Source: Lumbricus rubellus (taxonomy: Eukaryota; Annelida; Clitellata; Crassiclitellata; Lumbricidae). From it: DNA of 64,000 nucleotides. The DNA lies in the NCBI GenBank assembly GCA_945859605.1, contig OX243818.1, forward strand, positions 41,112,296-41,176,295. Direction: 5' to 3'. The notes under the pieces are model-generated. The model was not told the origin of the DNA and did not search any database. It was given only the letters and a program-made list of their open reading frames with translations. The position numbers and the translations under genes are program-made. How positions within the stretch are numbered: the stretch's first letter is position 1; each line of letters starts with the position of its first letter. Positions 9,601 to 24,200 of this stretch are shown here, one piece after another.

Positions 9601-12600
9601 ATCCTATTGTTATAATTATGTAGCTATCGATTTTGCCATTGGATCCTTCGGTCATCTTCGTCAGATTCACTCGGTGCGTCGCTCGCTTACAACCAAAGCC
9701 GACACTACTCTGATGCATGCATTTTAAATATGCACGAGAGTTGACTGTGGCAGTGCCATCTATGCGGGCTTAACCCTTTCACGTAGGCCTATTAATAAGT
9801 TACAAACTGTGATTAATTCTGCGGCTCGCCTGATTGGCGGCATACCACAGTTTTGGCATAATATATCAAGTTTTATACTGGAAGAACTGCACTGGTTGCC
9901 TGTGGAAAAACGTATTGAGTTTAAGATTCTAATGATCATGCGTAATTGCCTAGCAGGCCGAGGAGTCCGATCTATCTTACATAACCATGTGTGCCCGTGC
10001 TATCCATTCCTTCGCTCTGCAACGCATGGTGACCTGGTTGTTCCTATGGCTCGATCTTCCACAGTGCTTCATAGAAGTTTTGCTATGGTTGGTCCGTCTT
10101 TCTGGAATAAGTTACCTATTAGTCTCCGTAATAAACTTCTTTGCCTTTCTTTGCCCCTTTAACGCAAGCGTTTTAAAACCATTCTCTTTGATTATGGTTT
10201 GGTGTCAGGTCGGGAGCGCCTCTGAGGAGTTCTCTTGAAGTGGCGCTGTATAGATGTTCGATTACAATATTATTACAATTAGGCTACAATTACAATTAGG
10301 CCTACCCTATGAATCGCTTTCCAATTAACCGCTTTGAAGTATAATAGGCTATTATAGGTTAGATCAATTTTATTCTGCACCGATTTGTTTGACATTACAC
10401 CTTTAACTGTGTTCCTGCGCAACGTTGTCGGTACTACTTTCATGGGCTGTTCTGACGGGACTATTTTATCGCTGAGCAATTTTTGACGAGGCTGTTTTGT
10501 CGGTGGGCGATTATGACGGGGCTATTTTGACGGGGCTATTTTGTATTGTATTGCATTGTATTCAAACATTTATAAAGCGCCTCTACTAGGGTGAACCGTT
10601 CAGAGGCGCCCCCAGTGCGCAAGGCCACGAAAGAAGAAATAAGTTTTGAGGAAAGAAAATTAGGAGGAATTACCAGTTAGAAGTTGAGACCGAGTAGATG
10701 GAGATAGAGTATTCCAAAGAGAGGGGCCAATTGGGGTAAAGGATCGGGACTGAGCCATAGCCGTTCTAGTAGGAGGAACTAAAAGATCAGATCTATTTGA
10801 AGAGTGGAGTGGGCGATGTGAGGAGGCTGAAAGAGGTCGGTGAATTTCATTTGATAGATATTTCGGGGCAAGGCCCCGTTGAGCTTTGGAGACCAAGATG
10901 AGAATTTTGAACTTAATGCCCGCAGTTAGAGGAAGCCAATGGAGTTGTTCAAACATGAAAGTAGAAATATGCGAATAGCTTGGAAGGCGTGCGATTAATC
11001 TGGCGGCAGCATTTAGGGCCGACTGTAAAGGTGAAAGACGAAGAGAATTACAGTAGTCAATTCGGGAGCAAACAAAAGCATGAACCAAAGTGGTAAAAAA
11101 CAGAAGACGAAACAGAACGCCGAATAGCCCTTAGACACCTTAAGTGAATATATGAAGACCGTGTAAGATTAGATATATGGTCTTTAAAAGAAAGGGAGCT
11201 GTCTAAGGTAACACCAAGATCACGAACGGTCGAGGAGAAAGTGTAGTGAGGAAATAATTCTAAGAGGTATTCATTTTGACCCTTTAGGTCAATTTTATTA
11301 ATCAATGTGTCGTGCATACAGGATGCAGGATTTGTCTGCGAAATATTTTGAGTAAAAACCTGAAGATCAGAGTTTATTTTGTCTATCCTAGTAATTGAAG
11401 TTGAATTCAAATAGAGGAAATAATTTCAGTGCTCGTTCGGGAATCTGCCTTGCAATTCAAGTGACGACAGAAAAACCACATTGACTGATGCAGCATATTG
11501 TATGTCATTCAACCCAGGTGAGCATCAGACGGCTGGGTAAGCTAATGAAAAGTTGATATAGGCCTATGCATGCATCCCCATATTTTACAATCGATGGGAT
11601 TCATATCTGGGCTGTTAAGGGGGTCGTAGTGTAGAAATTATGAAGTCAGGAGTTTCATTCGTGAGAAGTGCAACCGTTTCTCGAGCTCTGTGCGCTGGAG
11701 CACCGTCTTGCTGGAAAATGTAAAATTCAGAGAGTTCTGGAATTTCAGGTAGAAGGCCTTCCATGAGGAAACATCTCTGTAGTAAAATTGGCCGTTGATT
11801 TTTACCTCGGTTCAACAAAGTGAATTGACGTGCGCCTCAGAGAAGAAACACCGACTGACACCATTAGGGATTTGCTAAACGTCGGACGTGTACGTAAAAG
11901 GCAGTCGGCTGTAATATTATTTCTCTCTTTCGAGTTCCAACTGCTACATACAGACGATCATTTTGAGTATTGCTAGGAGAAGCATGAAATGGTGTACAAA
12001 ACAAATGTCTGTGATGTTTAAGATCTTCGTAAGCGAATAGGCCTAATGCAAGTTTGGAACGATCTTGACCAGCGAATTATTGACTCGGCGGTGCGTGAAC
12101 AGCCCTTCAACAGCGCAAGCTACTTCGCACATGCGCAGAAACTAAAGGCGGACAGTTTGAGTGCAAACTTTAATGTGTTTTACATTGCCTGCTATTTAGC
12201 TATAACTTTCCTGAATTTCATTGACACTGCTTGAATATTGTTAAAATAGTAACGATTTTTTAAGGAGCTTCCTTTTTTATGCCTCACGGTGTAGATATAG
12301 ATAAAACAAATTGTTTTGTGTATATGTTATGATAACTATTTTGACGCCCTTTAAGTTAAAGCCCAAGGTTGGCGTGGGCGTGGCTTAAAACCCAAGGTTG
12401 GTCCCAGTATTCTCACCTATAGAGACCGGCTTGTCAATCAGCGTCTGATGCAAGTGCACATGAGAACACTGACCAATGCTATGGATAAATATAGCCTATC
12501 TAACCAGGGTGAGGAATTGTCTATAGACTTCCCTGAGCGGGGTACCTTATGCAGATTAGCTTCGCGTATACGGTCTGTGTGACGCATAAGCCAGGTAAAC

Positions 12601-15600
12601 TTGTTTACTCTCTAATACAATTGACCATCGTGCCCCCAAGGTTCTTGATCGTGCCCTGAAATATTCTGCTGGCAGGGGTGGGGAATTGTACATACATAGT
12701 GTATACGCAAGGTTCTTTCAATACACGTGTGTCTATAGATCTTGGTGTATACGCATAATTTATGTGTGTATATAAATATGTGTATACGCAGGTATACAGG
12801 AACTAGCTAATTTACCTATAGGACTCCACGCAAGCCAGATAAGCTGGTGGACAGTTGGCCTAGATTATGCCCGGGGTCTAGCTATACCAATACCAACGGT
12901 CAGAGGAATGACCCTAATACTTATACCTGTCAGCCAAACAATGGAGCAGCAGATGTGCATGGTCATTGCAGTAAACACGCGATTGAATTCATTGTGGTGT
13001 GGGAGTAGTACGAAGCTGGAGCTGAAAAGGTTGAACAATGCTAGTGTATGCATGCTCATTATCATAGCAATAGGCACCACTTTCTTATTTGGAGGGGTTC
13101 CAGTTTCCTTTACACACTGGCAGCTTCTATTGCAATGGGCCCCATGCATGCCTATCTAATGCAACGTAATATAAATATGTAACGTAATACAAACAGCTTC
13201 AATACAAACAGCTTCGGTTGATTGTAATGCAACAATGATACAAGTTTGTCTACGGGTGATTATATAAATGTATATATAAATGCATATATAATTATACATT
13301 ATACAATACATATAGTCTTAGTTGAAAATATATATTGAGTGCCTCTGATTAGATTGTACTGTGAGAGGCGCTTTATAACTGAAAAATAGTATAGTATAGT
13401 GTAGTCTAGTCTAGTGTAGTGTGGTATAGTGTAGTATAATATAGTATAGTATAGTATGGTATAGTATGGTATAGTATAGTATAGTATAGTATAGTATAGT
13501 ATAGTATAGTATAGTATAGTATAGTATAGTATAGTATAGTATAGTATAGTATAGTATAGTATAGTATAGTATAGTATAGTATAGTATAGTATAGTATAGT
13601 ATAGTAATAGTATAGTATAGTACAGTATAGTACAGTATAATAGGTCTATAGCATATGGCATGGCATAGTATAGTAGGCCTATGGTATATACTATATAGGC
13701 CTATACATAATATCACTAAATTTATTTCGCTATGCAACAGATTGCTAAACTTGACCTCGCTGCACTTGCAATTGAATTCCACGGTTTCCTAAAAACACTC
13801 AGGCGCTATAGAAATTAACGAATGAACATATACATTCTGCACACACACCATAACCACGGCACACTTTCAGAGAAGTCTAAATAGCCTACAAACATGTATA
13901 CAGATAAGTTGGTGTACAGTCGACCTAGATTCTTCCCTTCCCCCTCCCTTGAGGCATAACTTCAGACTCAATTGAGAAGCCCGACAAGGTCTAGCTGAGG
14001 AGGAGGCTCGGAAGAACAAAACAATTCCCCCACCCCTGCCAGCAGAATATTGCATTTGCAGGGCTCGATGGTCAGCTGTATTAGGGGGTATAGCGTATAC
14101 AAGTTTACCTGTCCTAGGGCTTATGTGTCAGCCAGATTTCGAACCCATGGTCATTGGCCGCAGATCTCCGTAGCCACGCCTATAAATTTACATTCTTCGG
14201 AGAGAAGAAACTTGGCCTTTAAACGATTCAGATGCGTCATTATTAGTGATGCTAACATGTCTTCTGTATCCAATTCTTTTGCGCAGTTTTAAAAATGTAC
14301 TATGCTGAATATTATTTTAAGCTACAACGAATTACGTGACGACTCAACCTGGAGCCAATCATGGACTTCGTCTTGTGCTGTGGGTCAATCAGTCAGATTC
14401 CTTCGCAGTCATGTCTCCAGGTGTTGGATTCAAGGTAGGCATACGCCATTCATTGTTTTCATCTAATATAGGCCTAATTCTATTCAGCGACAAATAGTTG
14501 CTCTTTTTGTTATGTAGATCAATGGACCTTTGACTCGGAAGCTAAGGATATGAATAATATTGTCTTAACATGAATGCCTTCCACAAACGAATGATCTATA
14601 CAAAACTTAGGCTATTTATACTGGACCTGTGATTGCATCGCCCTTTCTATGTAGGCATAATATACAATACATAGCTTAAATATAGCCTATTATAGACATG
14701 GGCGGAGACCTGGGCGGAGACTTGCGGGGGGGGGACGAACGAGTGGCCGATGGAAGGACGCGAGATGTTGGGCGGACGAATGGCTGAGTCGCCGACGAAA
14801 TATTTTCCATCTTTTTCGACCAAAATTTCTGACGACCTTTTTTTAGTCAATCATCTCAAAATCTCCAGCAAACAAACCATTTTCTCTGTCAAAAAGTTGA
14901 TGACCTTTTTTAGTCGTTTGTCTGCTAACATTGTAACGTAACGTCACCAGTGTTCATGAAATTTCCATGTCCTGACACTTAACGATTGGGGGGGAGGGAC
15001 AAATGCATGGACCGTCCCCCACCACATTCATTGAGGGAGACCGTCCTCTGTCCCCCTAAGTCTCCGTCCATGATTATAGGCCTATACTCCTCTGTTAGAA
15101 ATCAAATCGCCTTCTATTAGGACTCTGTCTCGGTTTTGTTTTCAAAATGCGCATCCAGCTCTTTCACCAGATAAGGTGTAAAATCCGTTTCCAATTACTT
15201 GTAGCTACATGAATTTGCATAATTATATATATATAATCATAGAGTCGATTCCAAACAGAAGAAATGCTAAAGAAACCATCAAAAAATGGTTGAGTTCGCG
15301 ACGATAATGCCACATGCCTCAATTAATCAATTTCTATGCGAAATTCAAGAAATCTCATCTCTCCATAATAATTATTATGAATAGCTTGTAGTACATTCTT
15401 CCCAATGCGAATTACAATATAATTAGTCAGCAACTCCGCCACTGGTTGCACTCTGCCAGTGCCAGTCCCAAGCCTGGATAAAGGAGGAGGGCGTCGTTAA
15501 TGGTCTTTGTTACCACTTACCACACAGTGACGCTAAACTGCAATTACACACACACAATTAGTCAGCATTCATCATCATCATCATCATAAACCGTGGGCTC

Positions 15601-18600
15601 ATCGCCCGTAGGTGTCCGACGCCCTTTTCACCATATTCCTCCACAGATCTCTTTCCAGTGCAATGTGGCTCAGCTCTTGCAGTGATGTTCCGCACCAGTC
15701 TATTAAATCATCCGCCCATTCTCTATGTGGTCGCCCTCTTTTGTTTCGCCCGTCCATCATTCCGAACACCAATGTCTTTATTTTCCTGTCGTTGCTCATT
15801 CGGCATACGTGACCGAACAGACCCAGTTTCCTCTGGATTATCCTCTGCATCATGTTTTCCCTGAGGTGTATCCGTTTGTACAGTTCCACGTTAGTCACTT
15901 TCTGTGTCCACACTATTCCCAAAATCCTCCTATAGCATTTTCTTTCAAAAGCTAGTATTCTTTTCTCGATGTCTTTTGTTATTACCCAAGCCTCGCATCC
16001 ATATAGCATGCTGCTGAAAACGCAAGTTCTCAGCACACTCAGTTTAGTTTCCTGCTTTATGGCCTTGCTCTTCCAGATCCTGTCTAAAGCTTTTAGTGCT
16101 GCCGTCGCCTTTGCAATTCTGACTATTACCTCCTGCCCAGACAGCCTGCCTCATCGTCCTGATGGGGGCCCATTGGAGCAATTGGTGGTATAAATGCTGG
16201 CGTCGGCCAATTGCGGGTTTCCACCACTTCGCCACCAAGATTCGCCACGATCTCAGCGACTGCCGAACAATTGAGTAATTTGAGTGGCCCTTAATCTTAC
16301 ACATAGCGATCCACCCATTTTGAATGGCGAGATGGGGGCACAACCAAGGCCCAACAGTCTGCCATCGCAGACTTAACGAAATTGGCCTGTCAGCCAAAGT
16401 TTGCGTGGGAGGGGTGGAAGGGTGGGACGTTGCCGTGAATTCAATAGGGAAACAAGAGGGGAGGCGTGGAGAAAGGAGGTAGCAGCGCAGCCCACAAAGT
16501 TTGCGTGGGAGGTGTGGAAGGGTGGGACGCTGCCGTGAATTCAATAGGGAAACAAGAGGAGAAGCGTGGGGAGAGGAGGTAGCAGCGCAGCCCAGGTTTC
16601 AAATTATTCATTGGCTTCAAACAAAGGAACCTCAATAGGCTATTTAGCAACGGCTTTCCTTACACGTGCGCTGCAAGGTTTATCTTGGCGCCAACGACCT
16701 CTTATAAATTATAATATTATGACTGGTGCTTTGTAGGCCATTTAGGATAGTGATCAAGTATATGATGCATACATACACACTTGACGGATGCAAATAAGAC
16801 CACTTCTTCGTAGGACATATATACTCCTGTAATATTTTAAGAGTAGATTAAACCTAAGCTTATACAAGTGGTAGGCCTATATAGACCTACTTTTTGGGAT
16901 TCGGTGATGTTTTGTATCTTTGAGCCAGAAGGTCGAGGTTTCGAATCCATCTCACGCTGCCGCGTGTACACGGACCGTGAGCAAATCCTTCACTCGCAAT
17001 TACTCATGCCCTTCGGCATGAAACTCGATTCATTGTCCGCGCTGTATAGTAGGGCGCGCCTTTGAGTAGTAATTCATACAGGCGCAATAGCAAGTGATCA
17101 TACATATACACAGGCATACATGCATACATATATACATACATACATACATACATACATACATACATACATACATACATACATACATGTACATACATACATA
17201 CATACATACATACATACATACATACAAACATACATACATACATACATACATACACACATACACACATACATACATACATACATACATACAAACATATATA
17301 CATACACACATACATACATACATACATACATACATACATACATACATACATACATACATACATACATACATACATACATACATACATACATACATACATA
17401 CATACATACATACATACATACATACATACATACATACATACATACATACATACATACATACATACATACATACATACATACATACATACATACATACATA
17501 CATACATACATACATACATACATACTACATACACACTACATACATACATACATACATACATGCATACATACAAACATGTATGCATACACACAAACATACA
17601 TACATACACACATACATGCATACACACATGCATACATACACACATACATACGTACATAGGCCTACATACATACATACATACATACATACATACATACATA
17701 CATACATACATACATACATACATACATACATACATACATACATACATACATACATACATACATACATACATACATACATACACACCTACGTACGTACGCA
17801 CGTACGTACGTACATACATGCATGCATCCATGATTCCATGCATGCATGATGCAATCATGTATGCATCCATGCATGCATGCATGCGTGCATGCACATAGGT
17901 GGCATGAATTCTATCAACTACCGCGCTGTCAGTAGGAACAGGTTTGAAAAGACAAGTCTTTAATGAAATGCCATTGAAATGAAATAACTGAAGAATTGCG
18001 ATTTCGGAAACATGTTTCGGATATAGGCCTTGGCCTATCGAACCCTTCGAAATGGAAATCACATTTGGCATGCTTTTGTCCTTGTCGTATAATTATATTT
18101 TCCATCTTCTAGCATTGTTAGAGCTGCATAAAATGTATGCAGTATCATGCGAAAATATGATCTGACACTGTCCTAAACGGTCGAGAGTTAAATTAGTAGG
18201 GCCTAAGGTTTTAAATTTTAGGTCTAGGCCTAGCGCACAACTTCTTATTTACAAAAAAATTTATCTGCATTTTCAGCAAGAGTCGAATCATATTTGGGGC
18301 ATGACTTAGGGTAAATGGCAGTGTATAATATTCTCGTAATTACAGTTCTTTACCGCCATTAGTAAAAAATGGACATGTTAAGTGCTTAGAGTTCGCTTGC
18401 TTTTAATGGAGTACCCTTACTTACTTAATTAAATTAAGCGGTTGCGCATCTTACATATCATGTACCATGTCTATGGTGCACTTCCGGAAAAATGGCGCAA
18501 TTGAGCGAAGAAAATGGCGATCAAGTTTAACAAAGAAACGATCAATGTGACATTTTGTCTAGATTTCCATGCGTTTTGTGTGCCTTGGCAATTTATAGTC

Positions 18601-21159
18601 CTGACGTTAAAACGGTGAGTTAATATTTTGTTTGTCTTTGCTTTGTTGCATAAAGATATCACTTTTGACACGCATTGAAGCACGCGGCTCCGTGTATTTT
18701 ACCTTGGACTAATATCATAATTATTATTAGTCCCAGATTCTACTAAAAGCTAGTTTCCGGAAATCAGATGCTTGTGTATTTTTAACGTTTTGGGGGTCTG
18801 GTTTCGAAATTCAGGTTGACCCCAAAATGCCAAACCTTGCAGATTAGACTGACTAACACAGTACTCATGATGTCAATTGATCAGAAGTTACGTGTGAACG
18901 TTTTCAAGAACGAAGTGACTAGCGGACCGCCAGGCGACTAATGCTGAAACCCATGCAATGGCGAATAATTTACCACATGTGCTAAAATACACGTTTACTC
19001 AATCCAATTCCATTTAAGCAATAAATTTTCTGCAATCTAACTAATGTAAGCAAGAATATTTTCATTCCGAGGGTTAGGCATTTATGTTGGCGTCATAAAC
19101 CATTCGTCATTGTGTGGGTCAGCGCTGGTCCGATTGATGCCAAGAATATGTAAGAAATCTTGCTAAGTAGAAGTTGGAATGGTGAAAATAATTTTTATTC
19201 AAATACAAATGGCATAAATTATTAAAACAATCTAGCTGAAATCGAAGCTGGATGGGTGAACAATAATTTTGCACAGGTAATGTTTTCCTTTAGCATCCGA
19301 AATTATTTCAATGTAGCATCCTATTATATATACTACATGTTTTCAGCTGCGTGTTTTACGCGTCTCGCCGGTTAAAATTTATAAATTAGATGAAAAATAT
19401 TTCCCGACGAAATAGAAGCGGGATTTAGCGCATGAGTGTTGGTTAGGGCTCGGGTTAGGCGTCGTGAGGGTCGGTTAATTAGGGTTAGTTTTAGGGTTAG
19501 TGCAGGCATTCTGCTGAAAAGCCTGAAATTGAAGCTGGATTGATGAAAATGTTCTTGCCTAACTGGAGCTGGAATGAAGAAAAATAATTGTTATATAAAT
19601 AGAAGTTGGATAGCAACTATTGAATGAGGCGAATGACATCAATTTTTTTGGACGCTGAGGTGAAACGATCATTTAAACCCAGAGTATTTATTATTGGATG
19701 CTACCATTGAAACCATTGAAATAATTTCGGACGCTAAAGGAGAACATTACCAATTTTGTAATGAAATGAAAAGGTTGAATTGTTGAAAAAATTGCTGCGT
19801 AAATTGGAAGCGGGAATTTCAAGATAAATGAGTTCTTGCCCAAACTGAGGCTGGTAGAGTAATGGTTAACACACTGGCCAAGAGTGCGACAGGTAGCAGG
19901 TTCGAGCCCCCATTGGGCGGTTTTGATTTGTAGGCTGCTATTAGTGCCAATGTAATTTCAAAGCTGTCTGCTCAGTTGGTAGTTAAGTTTAAATAAGATT
20001 ACTGCATAACTTGTAAGTGGAAAGCGTGGTGCGTCTTGCAGGCGTTTCAATAAAGAAAAGATATTATTATTATTCTCAGCTCGAAAACTGTTGGGTTGAT
20101 AAAGGTGAATGTTATTTCGATGACTGAGTGTTTGCTTTTTGTTTTGCATTTTGATCATTGTTAGGACGGTCATCACTAGGCCGCTTACAGTGGATAACTG
20201 TCAATGAAAGGTGTACTTTGCCGTGTTTCTGCTTGACAGGTGGCCTGAATACACGTTCCAACCGTGCCAGAAGGCCTTGACCTACCACTGGACAGTACGA
20301 GAGTTGTTCGCCACATGACTGACCGACTCGTTCATGTGAAGCTGACCTAAAGAAAAAATCTGGTAAATTGTTACTTGTTCAAATCAATAACAGTAACCTT
20401 AAAGATAAAAATGGGCCGTTAACTTAAGATCAAATAGAAAGTCTTGGTGCATGGCCATGATGGATGTTTTTTATAGTTCATTTCTTGTGGATTATTTCAA
20501 CTTGTGGCACTGGTGATATTCAGAATTTGATTTATAGGCTTGGTTCTCATGCATTCTCTTTAAAATTTGGGCAATTTTTGCTTAGTGTTTGTTTAGTCAC
20601 TGTCTAAACTGCCTACTTGATGTATAATGTCATCACACTCAGTTGTGGGCACGGTGGTGTAGTGGGTATGTTCATGGCCTTGCAGTCGGAGGGTTTCAGA
20701 CCTGTTCAAATCCACCTCAAGTCGCCGCGTAGTCCTGCACTTCCAATTGCTCAGTGCTTCGACATGAAAATCCGATGCAGTGTTCGCGCTGCAATCGGAA
20801 GCGCCTCTGAGTAGAGAGCTTGAAGGGGCGCTATAACAGGTGTACATACAAATAAACTCCACTGTGAGTGAAAATCAAGACTTGCAAATGAATCTTTGAT
20901 CTGTATTTATAGTTTATTTGTGTGAAAATGTGAATTTTGGCCAGTTTCCAATGTTGATTAAATCACTTATTGACATTGACACACAGACAGTGCCCAAAAT
21001 AAATCATTTCCATTGTTTTGACTGTGTGTGTCATTTAATGTCACCACAATAAGACATATCACTTGAGGATCAGTATTTACTGTGATATTCTGTGTTTTTA
21101 ATAACCGTTTGAATGCACTTCGGCATCGATTCCTATTTTTAGCAGAACTCAGGTGTTAT

Positions 21160-21220
<61 letters not shown>

Positions 21221-24200
21221 TGTGCTGTCAGTTTCTTGAACTCTAGCGACCATCATGACCAACCTTTTCCATTTCTTTCTTTCTGATGTCGCTTCCCTTA
21301 GTTCTTCCAGATTCAAGCCTGTTGTTTTTTAACCTTGTCCAACCACCTTTTCCTTGGCAACCCTTGTTTACTTCCCTCTCCGCATGCCAGCATCACATCT
21401 TTTTCCAGTCCATTTGAGCGCATAACATGATAAAAGAAACCGAACTTTCTTCTTGGCACTATTTGTTGTAACTATTCATCGTTTCGATATAAATTTCTGT
21501 GCGTACCCACTCATTTGTCCCTATTCCCTTCCAAGATATTCTCGCACACACAGCCTTAATCCAGTTGAACAAGTCAGCCTCAGAAGTTCGATCATGACGA
21601 GAGAGAGAGAGCTTCTGCTTCTTCATTGGCACTGTCCACACATTCTCGATAGTGTTCAAGTCTGGACTGCCACCAGGTCATGCTTCCAATGGAAATAATG
21701 ATTGATTTTGGACACTGTGTGTCGATGTCAATTGGTGTTTGATTGGAGTTATGAATGAAACTCACCAAAATCAACACTTTCACACAATTGAACTATTATT
21801 GCTGATAAAAGATTCAATTGTAAGTTAAATTTTCCTTCCAGTTGTGTGTAATGACATAAAATATCAAATAGGTATTTCAGACGGTATAAATAATCTGTTT
21901 ATCAAAAGTTACTTGTCTTTCATTCAATATATATTCATCAAAATAAAGGTCAATAAAGGTCAAAAATAAGGTCGTAACCTTTTGGTCATGACTGTAAGTA
22001 CTATGACACTCCTTAAAAATATAAATTATGGGCAGAACTAGGAGCAAGAGTTGGTAAGAAATGATCATCCAGTCTTGTGCACATTGAGGTTAATACTAAG
22101 ATTCCATGGCTGCCTTTCCGGGTTGTCGAGATCTGCTCTTCTATAGTATTTTGTTTTTGTGTGCCATGGTTGCGCTGTAGCACCTATGAGTGAGTAACCT
22201 ACCTTGAGGAGATGTTATTTAAAATTTCTGAAATAAATATTTAGTTATTTGATGTGCGGTATTACACAGAAAAAGATGCAGTGATGGTAAATAAAAATTA
22301 CGGCTGGGAAAGGTGTGCTATAAGGGGCGAAGTCGGCCGCCAAAAAAATTGATTTTAAATCTTAATATTAATAAGACAGTGATTAAAACACTCTCTTGAA
22401 ATGTTAGAAGTTGCCTCTAGAAAACTTAGGGAATTCTTATGTCATATTTCTGTGGCCACACTGTGTATTTATTTAGTATCAGTGTATATTTGGGTGGCAG
22501 ATTGGGTAGCACATTGGTGTGAAGATCAGCGGTGCTGAGTTCGAATATCGAAGCCTCGCCATAGGATAGATGTGCTTTGTAGGCTGCTATTCCTGTCATT
22601 GCAGGCTGTCTGTTCTTTATTTAAGATTGACATTAATTAGGATTGTTTCATGTAAACATACTGCGTTTTCCAGTATGAATCCAATAAAGAAAAATATTAT
22701 TAAATGTTTGGCCACCCTGATTGTGTATGTATGCATCTAACAGCCTCCTATGACACCTTTGAGTACCTCACGAAAGTGTTGGGATGGTTAGGCCAGTATA
22801 GGAGGTATAGTCCTGAACACTTTTTGTGGAATAACAATTGCATTGCTCATTTTCACCCAAAGAAAGACTAATTGTTTAAAATTAATTGCTTTTGTCATTA
22901 CCGCTGTAGATGCTGTTCACATGAATGAACCCACTGCCTCTGCAGATTACATGACAGCTGAAGAAAAGATCAAAGTATGGTTTCGAAGGACAATACATAG
23001 AGCTGTTGGAAGAAAAAGACGCTATGAACTGTCGGTGTTTTACGGCGGTCATTGGTTGGTGATGGTTCACACTTCCGATAAGCATGGCAGTGATCTTGAA
23101 GAGGAACAACAAATCCCATTGAGCAGCGAGGATCTCTACTCCCGAGGAGCAACGAGATGCAGGAGAGGAGCGTCGAATTCCTATCATCCACATGGAGTGG
23201 CATTATCTTCCAACCTCAGACCAAATCCACCCACTATAACTTCCATTCCCAAGCCATTGACAGCATAAACGACTGTTGCGCAAGGCAGTTAATGCTATAA
23301 TGCTCTTTTGCCTTGCTATATTAAATGTGGGTATGCTACAGCATGGAACGCTACTCCCTGTTTACTAAAGTAATAATTATATCTAGCTACATTCCAATAA
23401 TGTATTGTATTATTGTATATTATGACCTCATATAATCTTGTTTATTTTTGTTTTCAAATATTTTAATTGTGTATAGATCTAGTTTGTTTGTTTGTATGTG
23501 CACTTGTTATAGCGCCCCTTCAAGCTCTCTTCACTCAGAGGCGGCGATCCACGAATGCAGAGCGGACACTGCATCGGAGTTTCACGCTGATGCAATGAGC
23601 AATTGTGAGTGAAGGACTTGCCCAAGGTCCTTACGCGGTGAGGTGGATTCGAACCTTCCAGCTCCAAGGCAACGACGCCACCGCTACACCACCGTGCAGC
23701 ACCACGGTCATTTATGTATGTGTGATTGTGTGTGTAATTGTGTATTTATATACATATTTATTTGTTTAATACTATGGCTAAGGTTTAGGATAATGGCAGC
23801 ACTCTGGGACGAAAGTGCATGGTTGCGGGATTGCTTCCCTCTACCCTCCCAAAGGTCTGCTCAACCTTCCATTTGGCAGATGGCGTAATTAAAAGGCAGT
23901 GAAGCATTATGAAAGCTTTGCATGGCTGTCGGTTAAATTTGACTCTTGAAGTATAACTTGTCATTTGTTCATACTATAAATTGTAATCGCAATGGAGCTT
24001 GAAATTACACAAAGATATTATATATTTTATTATTTAAAACTTATGCCACAGTCCGATTGAACTTCATAGTGTCAATTGAACTATTGATCACAATTTAGGA
24101 GAGTCAAATTTAACTGGCAGTCATGCAAGGGTCGATAACGTCCTGGTCATTTTACCAGTGCATCTGTGCCCAATGTCTGGCTAAGCCGACCCTTGGGTGG

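Noticed and set aside
11057..11410. Independent gene at 11057-11410 (minus)
   Set aside because: Its motifs continue, after a frameshift, those of 10660-11088. It is one decayed LINE RT.
17004..18071. Cys/Met/Tyr- and Thr/His-rich frames over 17.1-17.9 kb
   Set aside because: Translation of an (ACAT)n microsatellite; frames exist in all registers.
19446..19505. TTAGGG-like telomeric repeat
   Set aside because: Only three or four scattered GGTTAG/TTAGGG words; no tandem array.
18492..20345. Two-exon small protein from ATG 18514 to a TGA near 20330
   Set aside because: Phases fit but the protein is unlike anything known and several overlapping ATGs exist. Kept only as a promoter-like block.
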